This document shows positions 35,130 through 47,561 of a stretch of 64,000 nucleotides of DNA, piece after piece. Below the pieces are notes generated by a model. That model was given only the letters and a program-made list of their open reading frames with translations, was not told the DNA's origin and did no database searches. Made by a program: the position numbers and the translations under genes. Every line of letters begins with the position of its first letter. Position 1 is the stretch's first letter. This DNA comes from Przewalskia tangutica. Lineage: Eukaryota > Streptophyta > Magnoliopsida > Solanales > Solanaceae. The stretch covers positions 62,001 through 126,000 of the forward strand of contig JAQGDG010000160.1 of assembly GCA_029844215.1 (NCBI GenBank), given 5' to 3'.

Positions 35130-35137
35130 TATTTATA
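35130..35137 (-). promoter_or_regulatory. TATA box of M1 5' LTR
   Basis: TATAAATA on the minus strand, 405 bases into the LTR. Confidence 0.7.
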
Positions 35138-35542
35138 GGTCAAGAAGTGGCCAACCAATGGCCAAGATTAAGACAAGTGCAAGGCAAGTGTAGGGTGAAG
35201 ATTTACTCCACACAAATATCCTACCAACTCCTTGACTTGTGCACAAGGCACAAAAAACGTGCACTTCCTCTCCACTTCGTCCAATGGACGATCTGTTCAT
35301 CAATGGGAGGGTGCCAAGTGTCGCCCTCCCGTTGGTCCAAAATGTTTCGTCTCTCGGAAAAATCCGCAAAAATTAGTAATGGCATAGCCGGAATTTTCCC
35401 TACGAAAGCTGTGGAAACGTTTCGTCGGAAAACGATTCTTTTAGTGAGTTGTGCACAAAAAAAACGTCCAAGGCTAACTTTAAGGCCAAACTTTTTGTAC
35501 GTATTCCCTTACGTACATACTCTGGAAATACGGGGTATAACA

Positions 35543-36337
35543 ATATATAACAAACTAGTCTAAACTACAATGTCAATTCGGCAATTAGGGACAACAATAC
35601 CAACTCTTCTTCCAATTTCTTTTCAATCCAAGTTGTTTAGTATAACATGTTATAAGGCCGCAATTGATTATAACAACTATAATCTTCAAGTAGATAACAT
35701 GCGACGATTCTAGTTAACGACCAAATTGTAATTCAATTTCAAATGACTCAACATGTCATTTTCGGATTTGAGCTTCCAAATTTCCATAACACTTATCAAA
35801 CTTCATAACACATATCACATGATCATTTCTAACTTATAATAACATGGAATCTTCAATTACAAAAGTAAGACGAAGATTATACCTCATTTAGCCCAAATAT
35901 GATCCAAGATTACAAGTCGATCCTTAGCAACTTTAGCTCCTCCTTTCGACGTTCCAAACCATTCCAAGCAACCCTTAGAAGCTTATGAAGAACTCATCTT
36001 CAAGTTCCAACTTCAAAGTTGAAGAACTCCTTAAGTTTCCGCCTTGCGACTAATACAAAAACGCTACTTTTCCGGGATCTTTCTATTGAGATACACTTAC
36101 AATACCCTTAGGTACCTTGGTTTAAAGTATGGAGCTTATTGGACAACAAACAAAAAATTCTCTCTTAAAGTGTGCTAAAGCCGAGAGCCCTCAAGGGTTT
36201 CTTCAAAATTCTTGAAATTTTTTCTAAGTGTTAAGCCTTGTCTTGCTACTAAGGAAGCTTATATAACCAAATGGAAGGTCTAGATTAGAACAAATGGGTG
36301 GTTTGGATGCATTTCACAAGGATCAAGTCAAGTGGCA
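35543..36337 (-). repeat. LTR C, segment 1 (minus strand, between M1 and P3)
   Basis: Reverse complement of the solo-LTR family; it matches 44850-45640 of that solo LTR. It is cut on the left by M1 and on the right by P3. The rest of LTR C beyond M1 lies left of the window. Confidence 0.9.
36333..36337. repeat. P3 target-site duplication, left copy (tggca)
   Basis: Identical to 44565-44569 beyond the P3 3' LTR. Confidence 0.92.
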
Positions 36338-36838
36338 TGTTATACCCCGTAGTTCCAGGGTATGTATGTGAGGACGTACGTACGAGAATACGACAGAAAT
36401 TTTGGAAAGAAAGGAAGATGTGATTTTTTCGACGGAAAAGTTCCGGTTTTTGTGAAGAAAAAGGTTCGTTAATGGGAATTGGATTCCCAGATTTGGTATT
36501 TGGACTTCTTGGATTATATTAGAATTTTGAGGTTTTATTTTCGAATGGTCACGTGGACCCACTGGAGAAATTTACTGGTTTTGTGGGCCCGCTTTGTTTT
36601 TGAGATTTCCGTATTTTGGATATTTTCTAAGACGAAATATTTTGATTTAATTGGGGCGACACGTGTCACCCCATGTGGCACTTGGTCGAATGGTGGGATG
36701 TTGGCTAGCCACTTGTCCTCGCCGATTTGGCCTCACACTTGGCACCATTTTCGTTTGGCCATGTGGTGTGGTGGGACCCACACACACATGGCCCAATCTT
36801 GACCCTACACTTATATTGATCTTGGCCCTTGGTTCTTC

Positions 36839-36846
36839 TATAAATA
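36839..36846 (+). promoter_or_regulatory. TATA box of P3 5' LTR
   Basis: TATAAATA, 501 bases into the LTR, identical spacing in the partner. Confidence 0.7.
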
Positions 36847-38204
36847 CCCTCGCTTGAAGAGTAAAATCATCCTCACTTGAAAGCTTTCCAAAGCAAATGT
36901 TTTCCTCCCTTTGTGTAGATTTCGTCCCTCCCCTCTTGTGTAGAAAATACTTGGTGTATTGTTGTATAATCCCAAATACCTTGGCCTAGTATCCCTAGTA
37001 GTATTCCAAAGTTATTTCAATACTAGAGCCCTAAATACTACTTTATTCCAATAGCAGTAAACGAAACCCTAGAAAAATCTTCCTAGCTTGGTGGAAGTAT
37101 TTAGAAGTTGTTTAGAAACTTCTAAGGGTCGCTGAGCGGGTTGGAGCGTATGATTGGAGCTAAACGTTGCTCGTGATCGACTTATAACTTGGATAATTTT
37201 TGGGCTTATCGAGGTAATGATCTACGCCCCTATCAGAATTGGATATTACATGTCAGAGTAGTTATACTGAGTATATTATATTGGAAGGATGATTATAAAG
37301 GATTGAATCAGTATTTACATTGACCGCATTTCAGAGACTTGTGTAAGTATTATTGTGAAGATATTTGAACACGCCCGTTAGACGGTAATCCTCGGGAGTT
37401 GTTGGCCAGTAGCGGGCCCGTTAGGAGGAGATTTATGTGATAATGCGGAGGTGTCGCCAAATTTACAGAGAATAAGGAATCTTGTGTTTAGAATATTCTA
37501 CTGAGAGTGCTAGAAGTTGATTTATATATCAGGTTGTTATAAAGGATCTTTCACGCGGCATACTTGACTTGGCTTGTGGTTTAAGCTAAAGGTATGTGAT
37601 TCTTCCTATACTCTTGAGCATGATTGTTGTGAACTATATAGTACGCAGACGCACGTGTGAAACGATTTTTGTTTGTTTTAAAACATAAAGTGTTATAATG
37701 GCTTTATGGGAAGTTAGTTATAACGACTTTATGAAGATAAAAGAAAGATTTGGTTTTGACAAGAAACGACTTGATTTTGAAAGTTAAGAGACTTGATCTT
37801 GAAAGATAAGAGACTTGACTTATAACGACTTGTTTTCGAAAAGGAGAAGTAACTTGATTTAAGTATAGGTTACTTGTTTTGAAAAGAGTAAGTTAATTGG
37901 GTTTTAAAAGAGTATACTTGATGTTGTTCTAAAAGAAAAGCACTTAGTTTATAAAGTATGTAGTACTTGATTTTAAAAGCCTTGTAAAGATTTTTACGAA
38001 GGTGAAGTAATTTGGTTTTAAAAGTAAAACGTGTTTTTCTTTATATACTACAGTATTAGTATCACGTGGCTTTTACGCAGGCGAGGTCTTTTTGAAAGGA
38101 AAGTATGTAGTATTTTGGGTTTGAAACCCGGATTGTTGATTAAAATGAATGTATGTTAAACTTGCCTATGCTTGTTGTGATAGTCTTTGATGTGCAAGTG
38201 TTTT

Positions 38205-38420
38205 GTTGATGTGTCGCCGTGACTCTGGGAGGGCCGCTATCCGATCGATTGATCGGACATACCGACGTTGGGTCCACGAGTATGCGCCCACTTTGAGTAT
38301 CGATCGGTTGTTTCAGATCGTCGTGACTCCGAGGGCCGCTATCCGATTTATTTCCTTTGGACATGCCGACGTGATGGATGTTCCACCACGCATGCGCCCG
38401 AGGATGGTTTCATGGCCATG
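38205..38420 (+). repeat. Tandem repeat, about 110-115 bp unit, two copies, P3 5' LTR
   Basis: Each copy starts cgccgtgactc or cgtcgtgactc, then gagggccgctatccgat and acat(a/g)ccgacgt. The paired array is at 43340-43550. Confidence 0.85.
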
Positions 38421-39420
38421 ACTTCCGAGGTAAGCACGGCACGCGGTCATCGCGAGGTTCAGATCGTTAGTCCATGGACCGCTAATCCACGGCTTGCCGC
38501 CGCGACGAGTGATCACGGGCTTGGTTTGTACGCGTGGTTCGTGCACACTTTAGATACTTGTTCGTCATTTTCTCGTACCAGAGCCTCCGTAGATAGCTTA
38601 AGATACTTGCCTCTGGCCATATCTTGTGAGACGGTAGGCTATCAGACGTTAGCTTAAGATACTTGCCTCGCGGGCTAGCTAGCTGACCGTAGTTGGCTTC
38701 CGCATTTTGCCTGATGGGATATGACTAGCTTTTGACCGTAGTTGGCTATTCTACTCGCCCGACGGTTTTGATGACGCAGTGTGATCTAGTGTTCAGTTCA
38801 CATACGGGTGTTGTTTTACATCATGTATCGCTGGCAGCTGAGGAATGAGTTCCACTGCATGAGTGGTATTACGGGCGTGAGACCCATAATTATGTGCGAG
38901 TGATTATTCCGGGATACGCGCCCTTACTTGACATAAATCACACTTATTGCGAAATGGTTTTATAAAATGATGAAATGTGATTTCATTACAAGATTTTCGC
39001 CACATGCTTGGTACCGCCAGATCGACCTCCTCGGGCTGCGTTCACGCCGCAGTGTAGGTACACCAGCTTGGTTGATCTCGCTCATAGGATCGCAGTCATT
39101 GGGAAGCTCCGTTCCTCCGAGGCTTATCTTTTGGTATAGTCCGCTGTCTTTTTAGGTACTTGTTCATTCAGGGGTATGGCGGGGACCTGTCCCGTCATAG
39201 TTTTTGTATATCTTAGAGGTCCAGAGTAATCGCAGGCGTGGTTTGTAAAGGATAACTGCTCGGGTTTTATGTATATATACCAAGGCAACGGTGGTTGGCC
39301 TGCTTATTTATTTATGTCTCTCATTTCATGTGTAAAGTTTTATTTCCGCTGGTTTTCTCGATGTTGTATCACTAGGGTGCCCGGTAAGGCACCGATGACG
39401 CCCGGTTTCGGGCGCACAAG

Positions 39421-39431
39421 TGGTATCGAGC
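39421..39431 (+). other. P3 primer-binding site (initiator Met tRNA)
   Basis: tggtatcgagc, two bases after the LTR end instead of four (the aaaa run is shortened). Confidence 0.8.
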
Positions 39432-39619
39432 GATTAATCCTCGGAAAGTGTCTACGCACCGTGTCTAGTAGAGTCTTGATTATCGTGTGTTGTGCACCAC
39501 ATCTATAATCGTGAGGTCAGCAGGACATTTAGGATTGGTTTCTATTCTTCTCACTCGAGATCGTGCCTTAGAGCGATGTTGTAAGTTGGACTCTTCCGAC
39601 GTGTTCTTTCTCGCCGCTT

Positions 39620-40876
39620 ATGCCTCCGCGCAAGGCAACCCGCCCGTATGGGCAAGGCAGCCGTGGGAGCCGCTAGGGACACAGAGGAGTACGAGGGCGC
39701 AGCCCTGGCCATTACCCGAGATAGTTCTTCAGACGGCGAAGTTTTGCGACGCCGCAACCCAAAGAGAGGTTAGAGCCGCAGCAGCTGGCCGCAGAGACCA
39801 CGCACTGAGCCTCCACCCCACCGGAGCAGCAGGAGATGGGTTACAAGGAGATGGCCCGCCATCGCCGTGATCGTGGCCGACACGGCGAGAGGCCGGACGC
39901 AGCAGCCCAGCCCAGAGCCCCGTAGTTCATCCCGCATCGGATAGTTTGAGGCTACGGATTTTCTCGAGTTGTATCCCGCCGCAGTTCTATGGGTCGAGGC
40001 CCGAGGATGATCCGCAGGAGTTCATCCGCCGCCACTGAGATCATGCGAGTGATCAAGGCTTCGAGACCGAGTCCGTGATTTTCGGTTCGCATCGGCCGCG
40101 TGATACCGCAGCCGATCGTTTGATTCACGAGCTGTCCCGGGGGAGCATGCGCCTCACCGTTTGGGACGAAGTTCTCGAGGCATTTCTCACCATTTCTTGC
40201 CGCAGATGGCGAGGGCACGGGCCGAGTGCTCGATCTTGAGACAGGGAGGACGCACAGTCCGGGAGTACAACGTAGAGTTCGACTCGTTGGCTCGATATGT
40301 CCCTCGTTAGTAGCTAATATGGAGGACAGAGTGCACCGCCACGTCACAGGCTTGATGACTACTTGGCGTAGTCTTGTTCGTGTATCGCTCACCGGCATGG
40401 ACATCGCCCGCACGCAGCTCATGCACTAGTGGTGCGAGGCACGAGAGACCGACGGATTGACCAATATCGCCAGAAGAGGCCGTGACAGCAGGTCCTTTGG
40501 TAACTTTCAAGGCGGACCGCCTCAAGAAGCAGACTAGTTACGCCGCCAAGACAGAGTGGTCCTCTGCGCCTTCGTGCCTCCAGAGTATTCAGGAGCGTCG
40601 TGGCTCCAGGTTCAGTTTTCGGGAGTCAGGCTGCTGAGAAGCCACCCCGACCTAAGTGTAACTACATGTAAACCCCATTCGGGGGAGTGTCAGAGGACTT
40701 GTTTTACATGTGGCCAGCGGGGCCATTTTGCGAGAAATTGTCCTACCAGAGGTAGCGCGGATGTTGAGACTCAGCCTTCGGGATCTGTCATGGTTCTTCG
40801 CCCGATAGCCAGTGGTGTTCATATACGGCGAGCCGGGCGAGGTCGTGGTGGAAGTTCCCGCTATAGCGGTCCTTGA
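39620..40876 (+). pseudogene. gag: P3 gag with intact zinc knuckle (frameshifted)
   Basis: Particle protein of the gag-only element. The start at 39620 gives MPPRKATRP-like sequence after one frame change. The capsid core is seen at 39965-40270 in pieces (AVLWVEARG, SPGGACASPFG, EYNVEFDSLARYVP-type near 40265-40300 as gagtacaacgtagagttcgac). A VHRHVTGLMTTWR stretch follows at 40330. The last 106 codons (40556-40876) are open and hold the zinc knuckle CFTCGQRGHFARNC (40698-40740), with correct C-X2-C-X4-H-X4-C spacing, then a GRGRGGSSR tail. The stop at 40876 ends gag with no protease behind it. Confidence 0.88.
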
Positions 40877-41431
40877 AATCGCCTATTTGTTTTTGTGATA
40901 TCAGGTATATCCTTGACCCTCTAAGAGACTAGTATGCATTTGTATTAAGATAAGTATGTTTTTTTTAATTATTATGTTCTGATAGCATTATGTTGGTGTG
41001 ATAATTCCATGGGTAGTGTAAGATGGAAGTGGTAGCTTTCATGACGTGAATTAGTAAGATTGTTCCGGATCGGGGAACGAGAGATCGGGCGCGATAATGG
41101 TCGGGTTGAGGCTGTCGCGGGTCAACCCGCAGCCGGATTGAGCGGGTCGATTCGAGGTGAACCCGCCGGGTGGTAGGTCACGAGGTGCTAGGCCCAAGTT
41201 TAGGTAACCATCGTATGAGTTCGGGGATGTGTTCGATCAGAATCGGATCGTGAAGGCCGGAGATAGGCCTTAGAGTAAATTGAAGCTAGTAGGAGATGTT
41301 GTGAGATTAGAAATGATTTCCTCGTTAGCTTGGATTTGTATGTTATACTATGGCCATTGATGGCGTGATTGGTTTCGTAAGTATAGTAGTGAAGACTATA
41401 CCGGCACACGTTCGTTTGGAGACTTAGAAGG
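40877..41431 (+). other. P3 post-gag non-coding module
   Basis: No coding match. Shares ttagtaagattgttccggatcggggaacgag (41052) and the gggttgagg...gggtcaaccc inverted words (41101-41130) with P1 and P5, then aggtcacgaggtgctaggcccaagtt. It is about 190 bases shorter than in P1. Confidence 0.7.
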
Positions 41432-41462
41432 AACATTCGACGAATGTTTCTAAGGGGAAGAA
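41432..41462 (+). other. P3 polypurine tract and upstream hairpin
   Basis: aacattcgacgaatgtt (41432-41448), then aaggggaagaa (41452-41462). Confidence 0.88.
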
Positions 41463-41963
41463 TGTTATACCCCGTAGTTCCAGGGTATGGATGTGAGGAC
41501 GTACGTACGAGAATACGACAGAAATTTTGGAAAGAAAGGAAGATGTGATTTTTTCGACGGAAAAGTTCCGGTTTTTGTGAAGAAAAAGGTTCGTTAATGG
41601 GAATTGGATTCCCAGATTTGGTATTTGGACTTCTTGGATTATATTAGAATTTTGAGGTTTTATTTTCAGAAATGGTCACGTGGGACCCACGGAGAAATTT
41701 ACGCTTTGTGGGCCCGCTTTGTTTTTGAGATTTCGGTATTTTGGATATTTTCGAAGACGAAATATTTTGATTTAATTGGGGCGACACGTGTCACCCCATG
41801 TGGCACTTGGTCGAATGGGGCGGATGTCGCCAGCCACTGTCCTAGCCGATTTGGCCCTCACACTTGGCACCATTTTCGTTTGGCCATGTGGTGTGGTGGG
41901 ACCCACACACACATGGCCCAATCTTGACCCTACACTTATATTGATCTTGGCCCTTGGTTCTTC

Positions 41964-41971
41964 TATAAATA
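41964..41971 (+). promoter_or_regulatory. TATA box of P3 3' LTR
   Basis: TATAAATA, 501 bases into the LTR. Confidence 0.68.
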
Positions 41972-43339
41972 CCCCTTGGCTTGAAGAGTAAAATCATCCT
42001 CACTTGAAAGCTTTCCAAAGCAAATGTTTTCCTCCCTTTGTGTAGATTTCCCTCTCCTCTTGTGTAGAAAATACTTGGTGTATTGTTGTATAATCCCAAA
42101 TACCTTGGCCTAGTATCCCTAGTAGTATTCCAAAGTTATTTCAATACTAGAGTCTAAATACTACTTTATTCCAATAGCCAGAAACGAAACCCTAGAAAAA
42201 TCTTCCTAGCTTGGTGGAAGTATTTAGAGAAGTTGTTTAGAAACTTCTAAGGGTCGCTGAGCGGGTTGAGCGTAAGGATCGAGCTAAACGTTGCTCGGGA
42301 TCGACTTATAACTTGGATAATTTTGGGCTTATCGAGGTAATGATCTACGTCCCCTATCAGAATTGGATATTACATGTTGTAGTAGTTATACTTGAGTATA
42401 TTATATTGGAAGGATGATTATAAAGGATTGAATCAGTATTTACATTGACTGCATTTACGAGACTTGTGTAAGTATTATTGAAGATATTTGAACACGTCCT
42501 GTTAGACGTGTAATCCCCTGAGTTGTTGCACAGTAGCGGCCCGTTAGGGAGGAGATTTATGTGATAGCGGGGAGGTGTCACGAAATTTCGTAGAATAAGG
42601 AATCTTGTGTTTAGAATATTCTACGGAGAGTGCTAGAAGTTGATTTATATATTGTGGTTGTTATAGGTGGATCTTTCACGCCACGCATACTTGACTTGGC
42701 TTGTGGTTTAAGCTAAAGGTATGTGATTCTTCCTATACTCTTGAGCATGATTGTTGTGAACTATATAGTACGTAGACGACGTGTGTGAAACGATTTTTGT
42801 TTGTTTTAAAACATAAAGTGTTATAATGGCTTTATGGGAAGTTAGTTATAACGACTTTATGAAGATAAAAGAAAGATTTGGTTTTGACAAGAAACGACTT
42901 GATTTTGAAAGTTAAGAGACTTGATCTTGAAAGATAAGAGACTTGACTTATAACGACTTGTTTTCTAAAAGGAGAAGTAACTTGATTTAAGTATAGGTTA
43001 CTTGTTTTGAAAAGAGTAAGTTAATTGGGTTTTAAAAAGAGTATACTTGATGTTGTTCTAAAAGAAAAGCACTTGGTTTATAAAGTATATAGTACTTGAT
43101 TTTAAAAGCCTTGTAAAGATTTTTACGAAGTTGAAGTAATTTGGTTTTAAAAGTAAAACGTGTTTTTCTTTATATACTACAGTATTAGTATCACGTGGCT
43201 TTTACGTAGGGAGGTCTTTTGTTAAGGAAAGTATGTAGTATTTTGGGTTTGAAACCCGATTGTTGATTAAAATGAATGTATGTTAAACTTGCCTATGCTT
43301 GTTGTGATAGTCTTTGATGTGCAAGTGTTTTGTTGATGT

Positions 43340-43550
43340 GCTGCCGTGACTCTCTCGAGGGCCGCTATCTCGATTGATTGATCGACATACTGACGTTGGG
43401 TGGTCCACGAGTATGCGTCCACTTTGAGTATTGACTGGTTGTTTCTGTACTGTCGTGACTCTCTGGGAGGGCCGGCTATCTGATTTATTTCCTTTGGACA
43501 TGCTGACGTGATGGATGTTCCACCGCACGCGCCCGTGAGGATGGTTTCAT
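43340..43550 (+). repeat. Tandem repeat, about 110-115 bp unit, two copies, P3 3' LTR
   Basis: Same two-copy array as 38205-38420. Here actg stands where the partner has accg or atcg. Confidence 0.85.
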
Positions 43551-44564
43551 GGCCATGACTTCCGAGGTAAGATGCCGGCACGCGGTCATCGTGAGGTTCG
43601 CATCATAGTCCACGGACCGCTAATCCATGAAGCTTGCCGCGTGACGAGTGATCACGGGCTTGGTTTGTACGTGTGGTTCGTGCACACTTTAGATACTTGT
43701 TCGTCATTTTCTCGCACCAGAGCCTCGTAGATAGCTTAAGATACTTGCCTGGCCATATCTTGTGAGACGGTAGGCTATTGTACGTTAGCTTAAGATACTT
43801 GCCTCGCCAATGCGGCTAGCTTTTGACCGTAGTTGGCTTCCGCATTTGCCCGTGATGGGATATGACTAGCTTTTGACCGGTAGTTGGCTATTCTACTCGC
43901 CCGATCGGTTTTGATGACGCAGTGTGATCTAGTGTTCGTGTTCACATACGGGTGTTGTTTTACATCATGTATCGCCAGCCGAGGAATGAGTTCCACGGCA
44001 TGAGTGGTATTATGGGCGAGACCCATAATTATGTGTGAGTGATTATTCCGGGATATCGCCCCTTACTTGACATAATCAAGCTATTTATTGCGAAATGGTT
44101 TTATAAAATGATGAAATGTGATTTCATTACAGTATTTTCGCCACATGCTTGGTACTGTTAGATCGACCTCCTTCGGCCGCGTTCACGCCGCAGTAGAGGT
44201 ACACCGCTTGGTTGATCCGCCATAGGATCGCAGTCAGCTTGGGAAGCTCCGTTCCTCCGAGGCTTATCTTTTGTATAGTCCCCGTCATTGTAGGTACTTG
44301 TACATTCGTGGTACGGGCCCCGTCCCGTCATAGTTGTTGTATATCTTAGAGGTCTCAGAGTAATCGCCAAGCGTGGTTTGTAAAAAGGATAACTGCTCGG
44401 TTTTATGTATATATACCAAGGCAACATTGGGTTGGCCTGTTTATTTATTTATGTCTCTCATTTCATGTGTAAAGTTTTTATTTCCGCTGGTTTTCTCTGA
44501 TGTTGTATCACTAGGGTGCCCGGGGTAAGGCACCAGTGACGGGCTCGGGTTTCGGGGCGTCACA

Positions 44565-44575
44565 TGGCATTTGAC
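44565..44575 (-). repeat. LTR C, 11-base segment between P3 and solo LTR
   Basis: tggca (right P3 duplication) followed by tttgac, whose last five bases are the left duplication of the solo LTR. It bridges 36337 and 47562 in the unbroken LTR C. Confidence 0.85.
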
Positions 44576-46644
44576 TGTTACACCCCGGAATTTCAGGATA
44601 TGTTTCTAAAAACGTACGTAAGAACTCAAAAATGTTAAGGTTTGAGACGAGTAAAAATTTATTGGAATTATGGAATTGTCGGAAAATGAAATATTGCGAC
44701 GAACGGGAGGGTGACATGTGTCACCCCCCCCCCTTTATGGACGTGGACGAAATGTGCATGGGTGGAATGGTCATTTGACCATAATTAAGATGAAAGTCTT
44801 GCTAGCCTAAGAGCTTGACAACATTGACCAAGTCAATGACCCCACATAGCTTGATATTTAAATGAATCTCATCCAAACCTCACAAGTGTTCTAATCCTAA
44901 CCCTCCAATTGGTTATATATGCATCCATTGTGCAAGACAAGGCTATTTTTACACTTAGAAAAATTTCAAGAAGCTTGTGCTTCAATAGGTGCTCTCGGGT
45001 TTGAGGATTTTTAGAAGACAAAATTTTTTGTTTGTTGTCCAATAAGCTCCATACTTTAAACAAGGTACCTAAGGGTATTGTAAGTGTATCTCAATAGAAA
45101 AATCCCGGAAAAAGATAGTTTTTGTATTAGTCGCAAGGTGAAAACCTAGTTGCTTTTCTAGGTTTTGTTTGGAAGATTGAAGGAAATTGGTTGGTGTTGT
45201 TCCAAGGGTCTCAAGTGGCGGATTGAAGTGTCTTGAAGAGGCTCTAAGTTGCTAAGGAGCGACTTCGTATTTGGAGTTGGATTAAGATTCGTTGAGGTAA
45301 TAATCTTGTCTCTTAAAAGTGTTACAAGATTATATATATTGTTGTTAGCTTTACATGTTGCTAGCATGAAGTTTATGTGTTGAAGTTTTATAAGTATTAT
45401 GGATTGATTGTAGCCTTAAATCCGAAATGTCATTTAAGCCATGTGAAGTTGGATTACAATTTGGTTGTTTATTAGAATCGTCGCATGTTACTTACTTGAA
45501 GATTATAGTATTTATAATCGATTGCGACTTGATATCATGTTATGCTAACAACTTGGATTGAAATGGAAATTGTATAAGAATTGGTATTGTTGCATCTCAA
45601 TGTGGCCGAATTGGACTAGTAGTTTGTATTAGTTTGGTATCTTTTGTGGGGCGGAATTTTACACGTCTAGTAGGCGTGTAATCCCCTATTGTTAATTGCA
45701 TTGATTGGGCCTTAAATGTGGCGTGTTTGGTTATTGAATTCGGCCTTGAAAAAGGTAGCAAAGTGAGTAGAAACAAAGGAGGTGCTGTCCGATTTTCCGT
45801 AGAATTTAGAGACTTTACACTTATAATATTCTACGTTTGAAGTAAGATGTTAATAGACGTACTATGGTCATTATAGGTTGACATACTACGTACGGCGAAT
45901 TGGACTTAGTAGGTGGATTAAACCGAAGAGGTATGTGGAACTTTCTTATCTATTGAGCATGAATAGGTTGTAAATGTATAGTACGGTAGACGTACAAGAT
46001 TTTGACAATCTAGGTCCATTTGATATCCTTGGCTTATTTTAAGAATGTCCAAGTTGATTGAGTTAGGGAATTAACTCACTTGTTAAATATTAAGGATATC
46101 CTGGCTTTCAAAAGTTAAGAGACTTTAAGTATGTTGAAAGTATTATTGATACTTTTTTTGTTGGAAAGTTTAAGTCTCTTGGTTATAAAGAAGTATGTAA
46201 GTTGCTAATGTATAAAGCTAGTATAACGGCTTTATGGGAAGTTGGTTATAATAGCTTTATGGAAAGTTAAAAAGAGTGGTTTACTCTAAGTAATTTAAGT
46301 ATGATAAATGACTTGATTTAATGAAAGACTATTTGATTTTAAGGCATCAATTGCCTAAGGTTTTATAAGAAAAGGAGTCACTTGATTTAGAAACCTAACT
46401 TTATTTCTAAAGGTATTGTGACTTGTCTTGAAACGTAATTTCGACTTGATACTATGGTTAATAGTATCTTGGAAGTTTTATACTAAAAAGATTCATTTGT
46501 TTTAAAGAGTAGAAGTATGTAGTACTTGGGTTAAATTCCCGGATTTTTATAAAAGATATGCTAGTGCCTTAAGTAAACTAAGATGAGAGTGTATATGAAT
46601 AAGAAGTTAGGGGGATTTCTTAACTTGCTTACTTTATGTATGAT

Positions 46645-46820
46645 TGCCGGTTGAGATAGGGTAAGAGTATATCTGAGGGGTAAATTCCCAAGATAGTTAT
46701 ACCACCTTCTCCAGGGTAAGAGTATATCTGAGGGGTAAATCCCCAAGATAGTTATACCACCTGCTTCAGGGTAAGAGTATAATTGAGGAGTAAATCCCCA
46801 AGATAGGTATACCACCTGTT
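46645..46820 (+). repeat. Tandem repeat, about 56 bp unit, three copies, solo LTR
   Basis: Units read gggtaagagtatatctgagg, then aaatccccaagatagttataccacct. LTR E has the same unit inverted, at higher copy number. Confidence 0.93.
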
Positions 46821-46834
46821 TCCGTGGATTTGCT

Positions 46835-46985
46835 ACCCACGATGCGAAGAATACCTCATGCGAGTCCTTATGGGCTTATGCGGGTGAAATAGTCCCATGC
46901 GGGCGGATACAGCCTATGAGAGGAATACCTCATGCGGGTCCGCACGACCTATCTTGCGTGAAATAGTCTCGTGAGTAGGATTGCT
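46835..46985 (+). repeat. atgcggg-type degenerate repeat, solo LTR
   Basis: atgcg(a/g)g, tacctcatgcg and gaaatagtc words recur about six times. The same words occur in LTR E (53210-53350) and the P4 LTR (51820-51900). Confidence 0.75.
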
Positions 46986-47561
46986 TAATGATATCGCGAC
47001 GGATGGTTCTGCTTTGATCGTGAGCTTCCTATTTTTTTATGTTAGACGTATACTCCTAGTTACTCATTGTTAGTAAGGCAATCGCGGTACTATTAATTGA
47101 GTTATCATACCGTCTCCGCTTTATTATAGACTTATGATTTCATTACGCATTTCGACTTCACATATTTAGTACATGTTGCATCGACTCCTTCGGCTGCGTT
47201 CACGCCGCAGTAGAGTACGTGTTGCTGATCCTCGCTCTTAGGATCACCGCTCGCTGGAGAAGCTCCTTTATTTCGCAGGCTTATACCGGTATTGCGGTTG
47301 TTGTACATTCAGGGTATGGCGGGTCCCCATCCCGCCGAGTTGTTATTCTTAGGTGCAGTAGTCACATTGTGGTTTGGATTGTAAAGGAAAAAAAATGTAC
47401 TGTTTTATTTGTATAATTTACGGAAGGTGGCCTTATCGGCTAGCCTGTTGTTATATTATGTTTCAGCATTTTATCAGTTGTGTATGTTCCGCTGCTATTC
47501 TCTGATGTATATCGAAGCGGTGCCTGTGTAGGCACTACCACGCCCTGGTCGGGTCGTGACA

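Larger units (their letters stand above)
1..35542 (-). mobile_element. M1: Ty3/gypsy chromovirus with full gag-pol remains, split by P1
   Basis: This minus-strand LTR retrotransposon enters from the left edge. In element order it has the 5' LTR (33091-35542), primer site, gag (32885 down to 32214, then 4493 down to about 4050), protease, RT, RNase H, integrase with chromodomain-like tail, polypurine tract, and the start of the 3' LTR (1-541). P1 occupies 4494-32213. It is the only element in the window with recognisable remains of every pol domain in order, so it represents the autonomous relative of the gag-only elements. Its LTR is 2.45 kb, about 1 kb shorter than theirs. All reading frames are broken. 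It sits in LTR C; its left target duplication lies outside the window. Confidence 0.9.
33091..35542 (-). repeat. M1 5' LTR
   Basis: 2.45 kb; in element orientation from tgttataccccgtatttcc at 35542 to ggtcgtgaca at 33091. It contains two tandem repeat areas (33690-33915 and 34283-34395) and no gene. The shorter length compared with the 3.1-3.7 kb LTRs reflects a different middle portion. Confidence 0.93.
36338..39418 (+). repeat. P3 5' LTR
   Basis: 3.08 kb, tgttataccccgtagttcc to ggcgcaca (the partner ends ggcgtcaca). Its U3 is shorter than that of P1, and its minisatellite (38205-38420) is unrelated. Confidence 0.92.
36338..44564 (+). mobile_element. P3: gag-only (TR-GAG-like) LTR retrotransposon, complete
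   Basis: An 8.23 kb uninterrupted element: LTRs 36338-39418 and 41463-44564, internal region 2.04 kb with primer site, gag with an intact zinc knuckle, post-gag module and polypurine tract. Flanked by exact tggca. It is the cleanest example of the gag-only plan here and is inserted in LTR C. No pol domain was found in any frame. Confidence 0.94.
41463..44564 (+). repeat. P3 3' LTR
   Basis: 3.10 kb, from tgttataccccgtagttcc to ggggcgtcaca. The first 300 bases match the 5' LTR with very few changes; later differences are mostly short indels around ctg-like sites. Confidence 0.93.
44576..47561 (+). mobile_element. Solo LTR, inserted head-to-head into an LTR of its own family
   Basis: 2.99 kb from tgttacaccccggaatttcagg to gggtcgtgaca, flanked by exact ttgac (44571-44575 and 47562-47566). 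No internal region is attached, as expected after unequal recombination between the LTRs of a full element. Its first 275 bases are nearly identical, inverted, to 47562-47822, so host and insert belong to one family. It carries a 55-base repeat array (46645-46820). No gene was seen. Confidence 0.93.

Noticed and set aside
35042..35563. Open frame of 173 codons on the plus strand
   Set aside because: Antisense to the start of the M1 LTR and running past its end into LTR C; not conserved in the other M1 LTR copy at 1-541.
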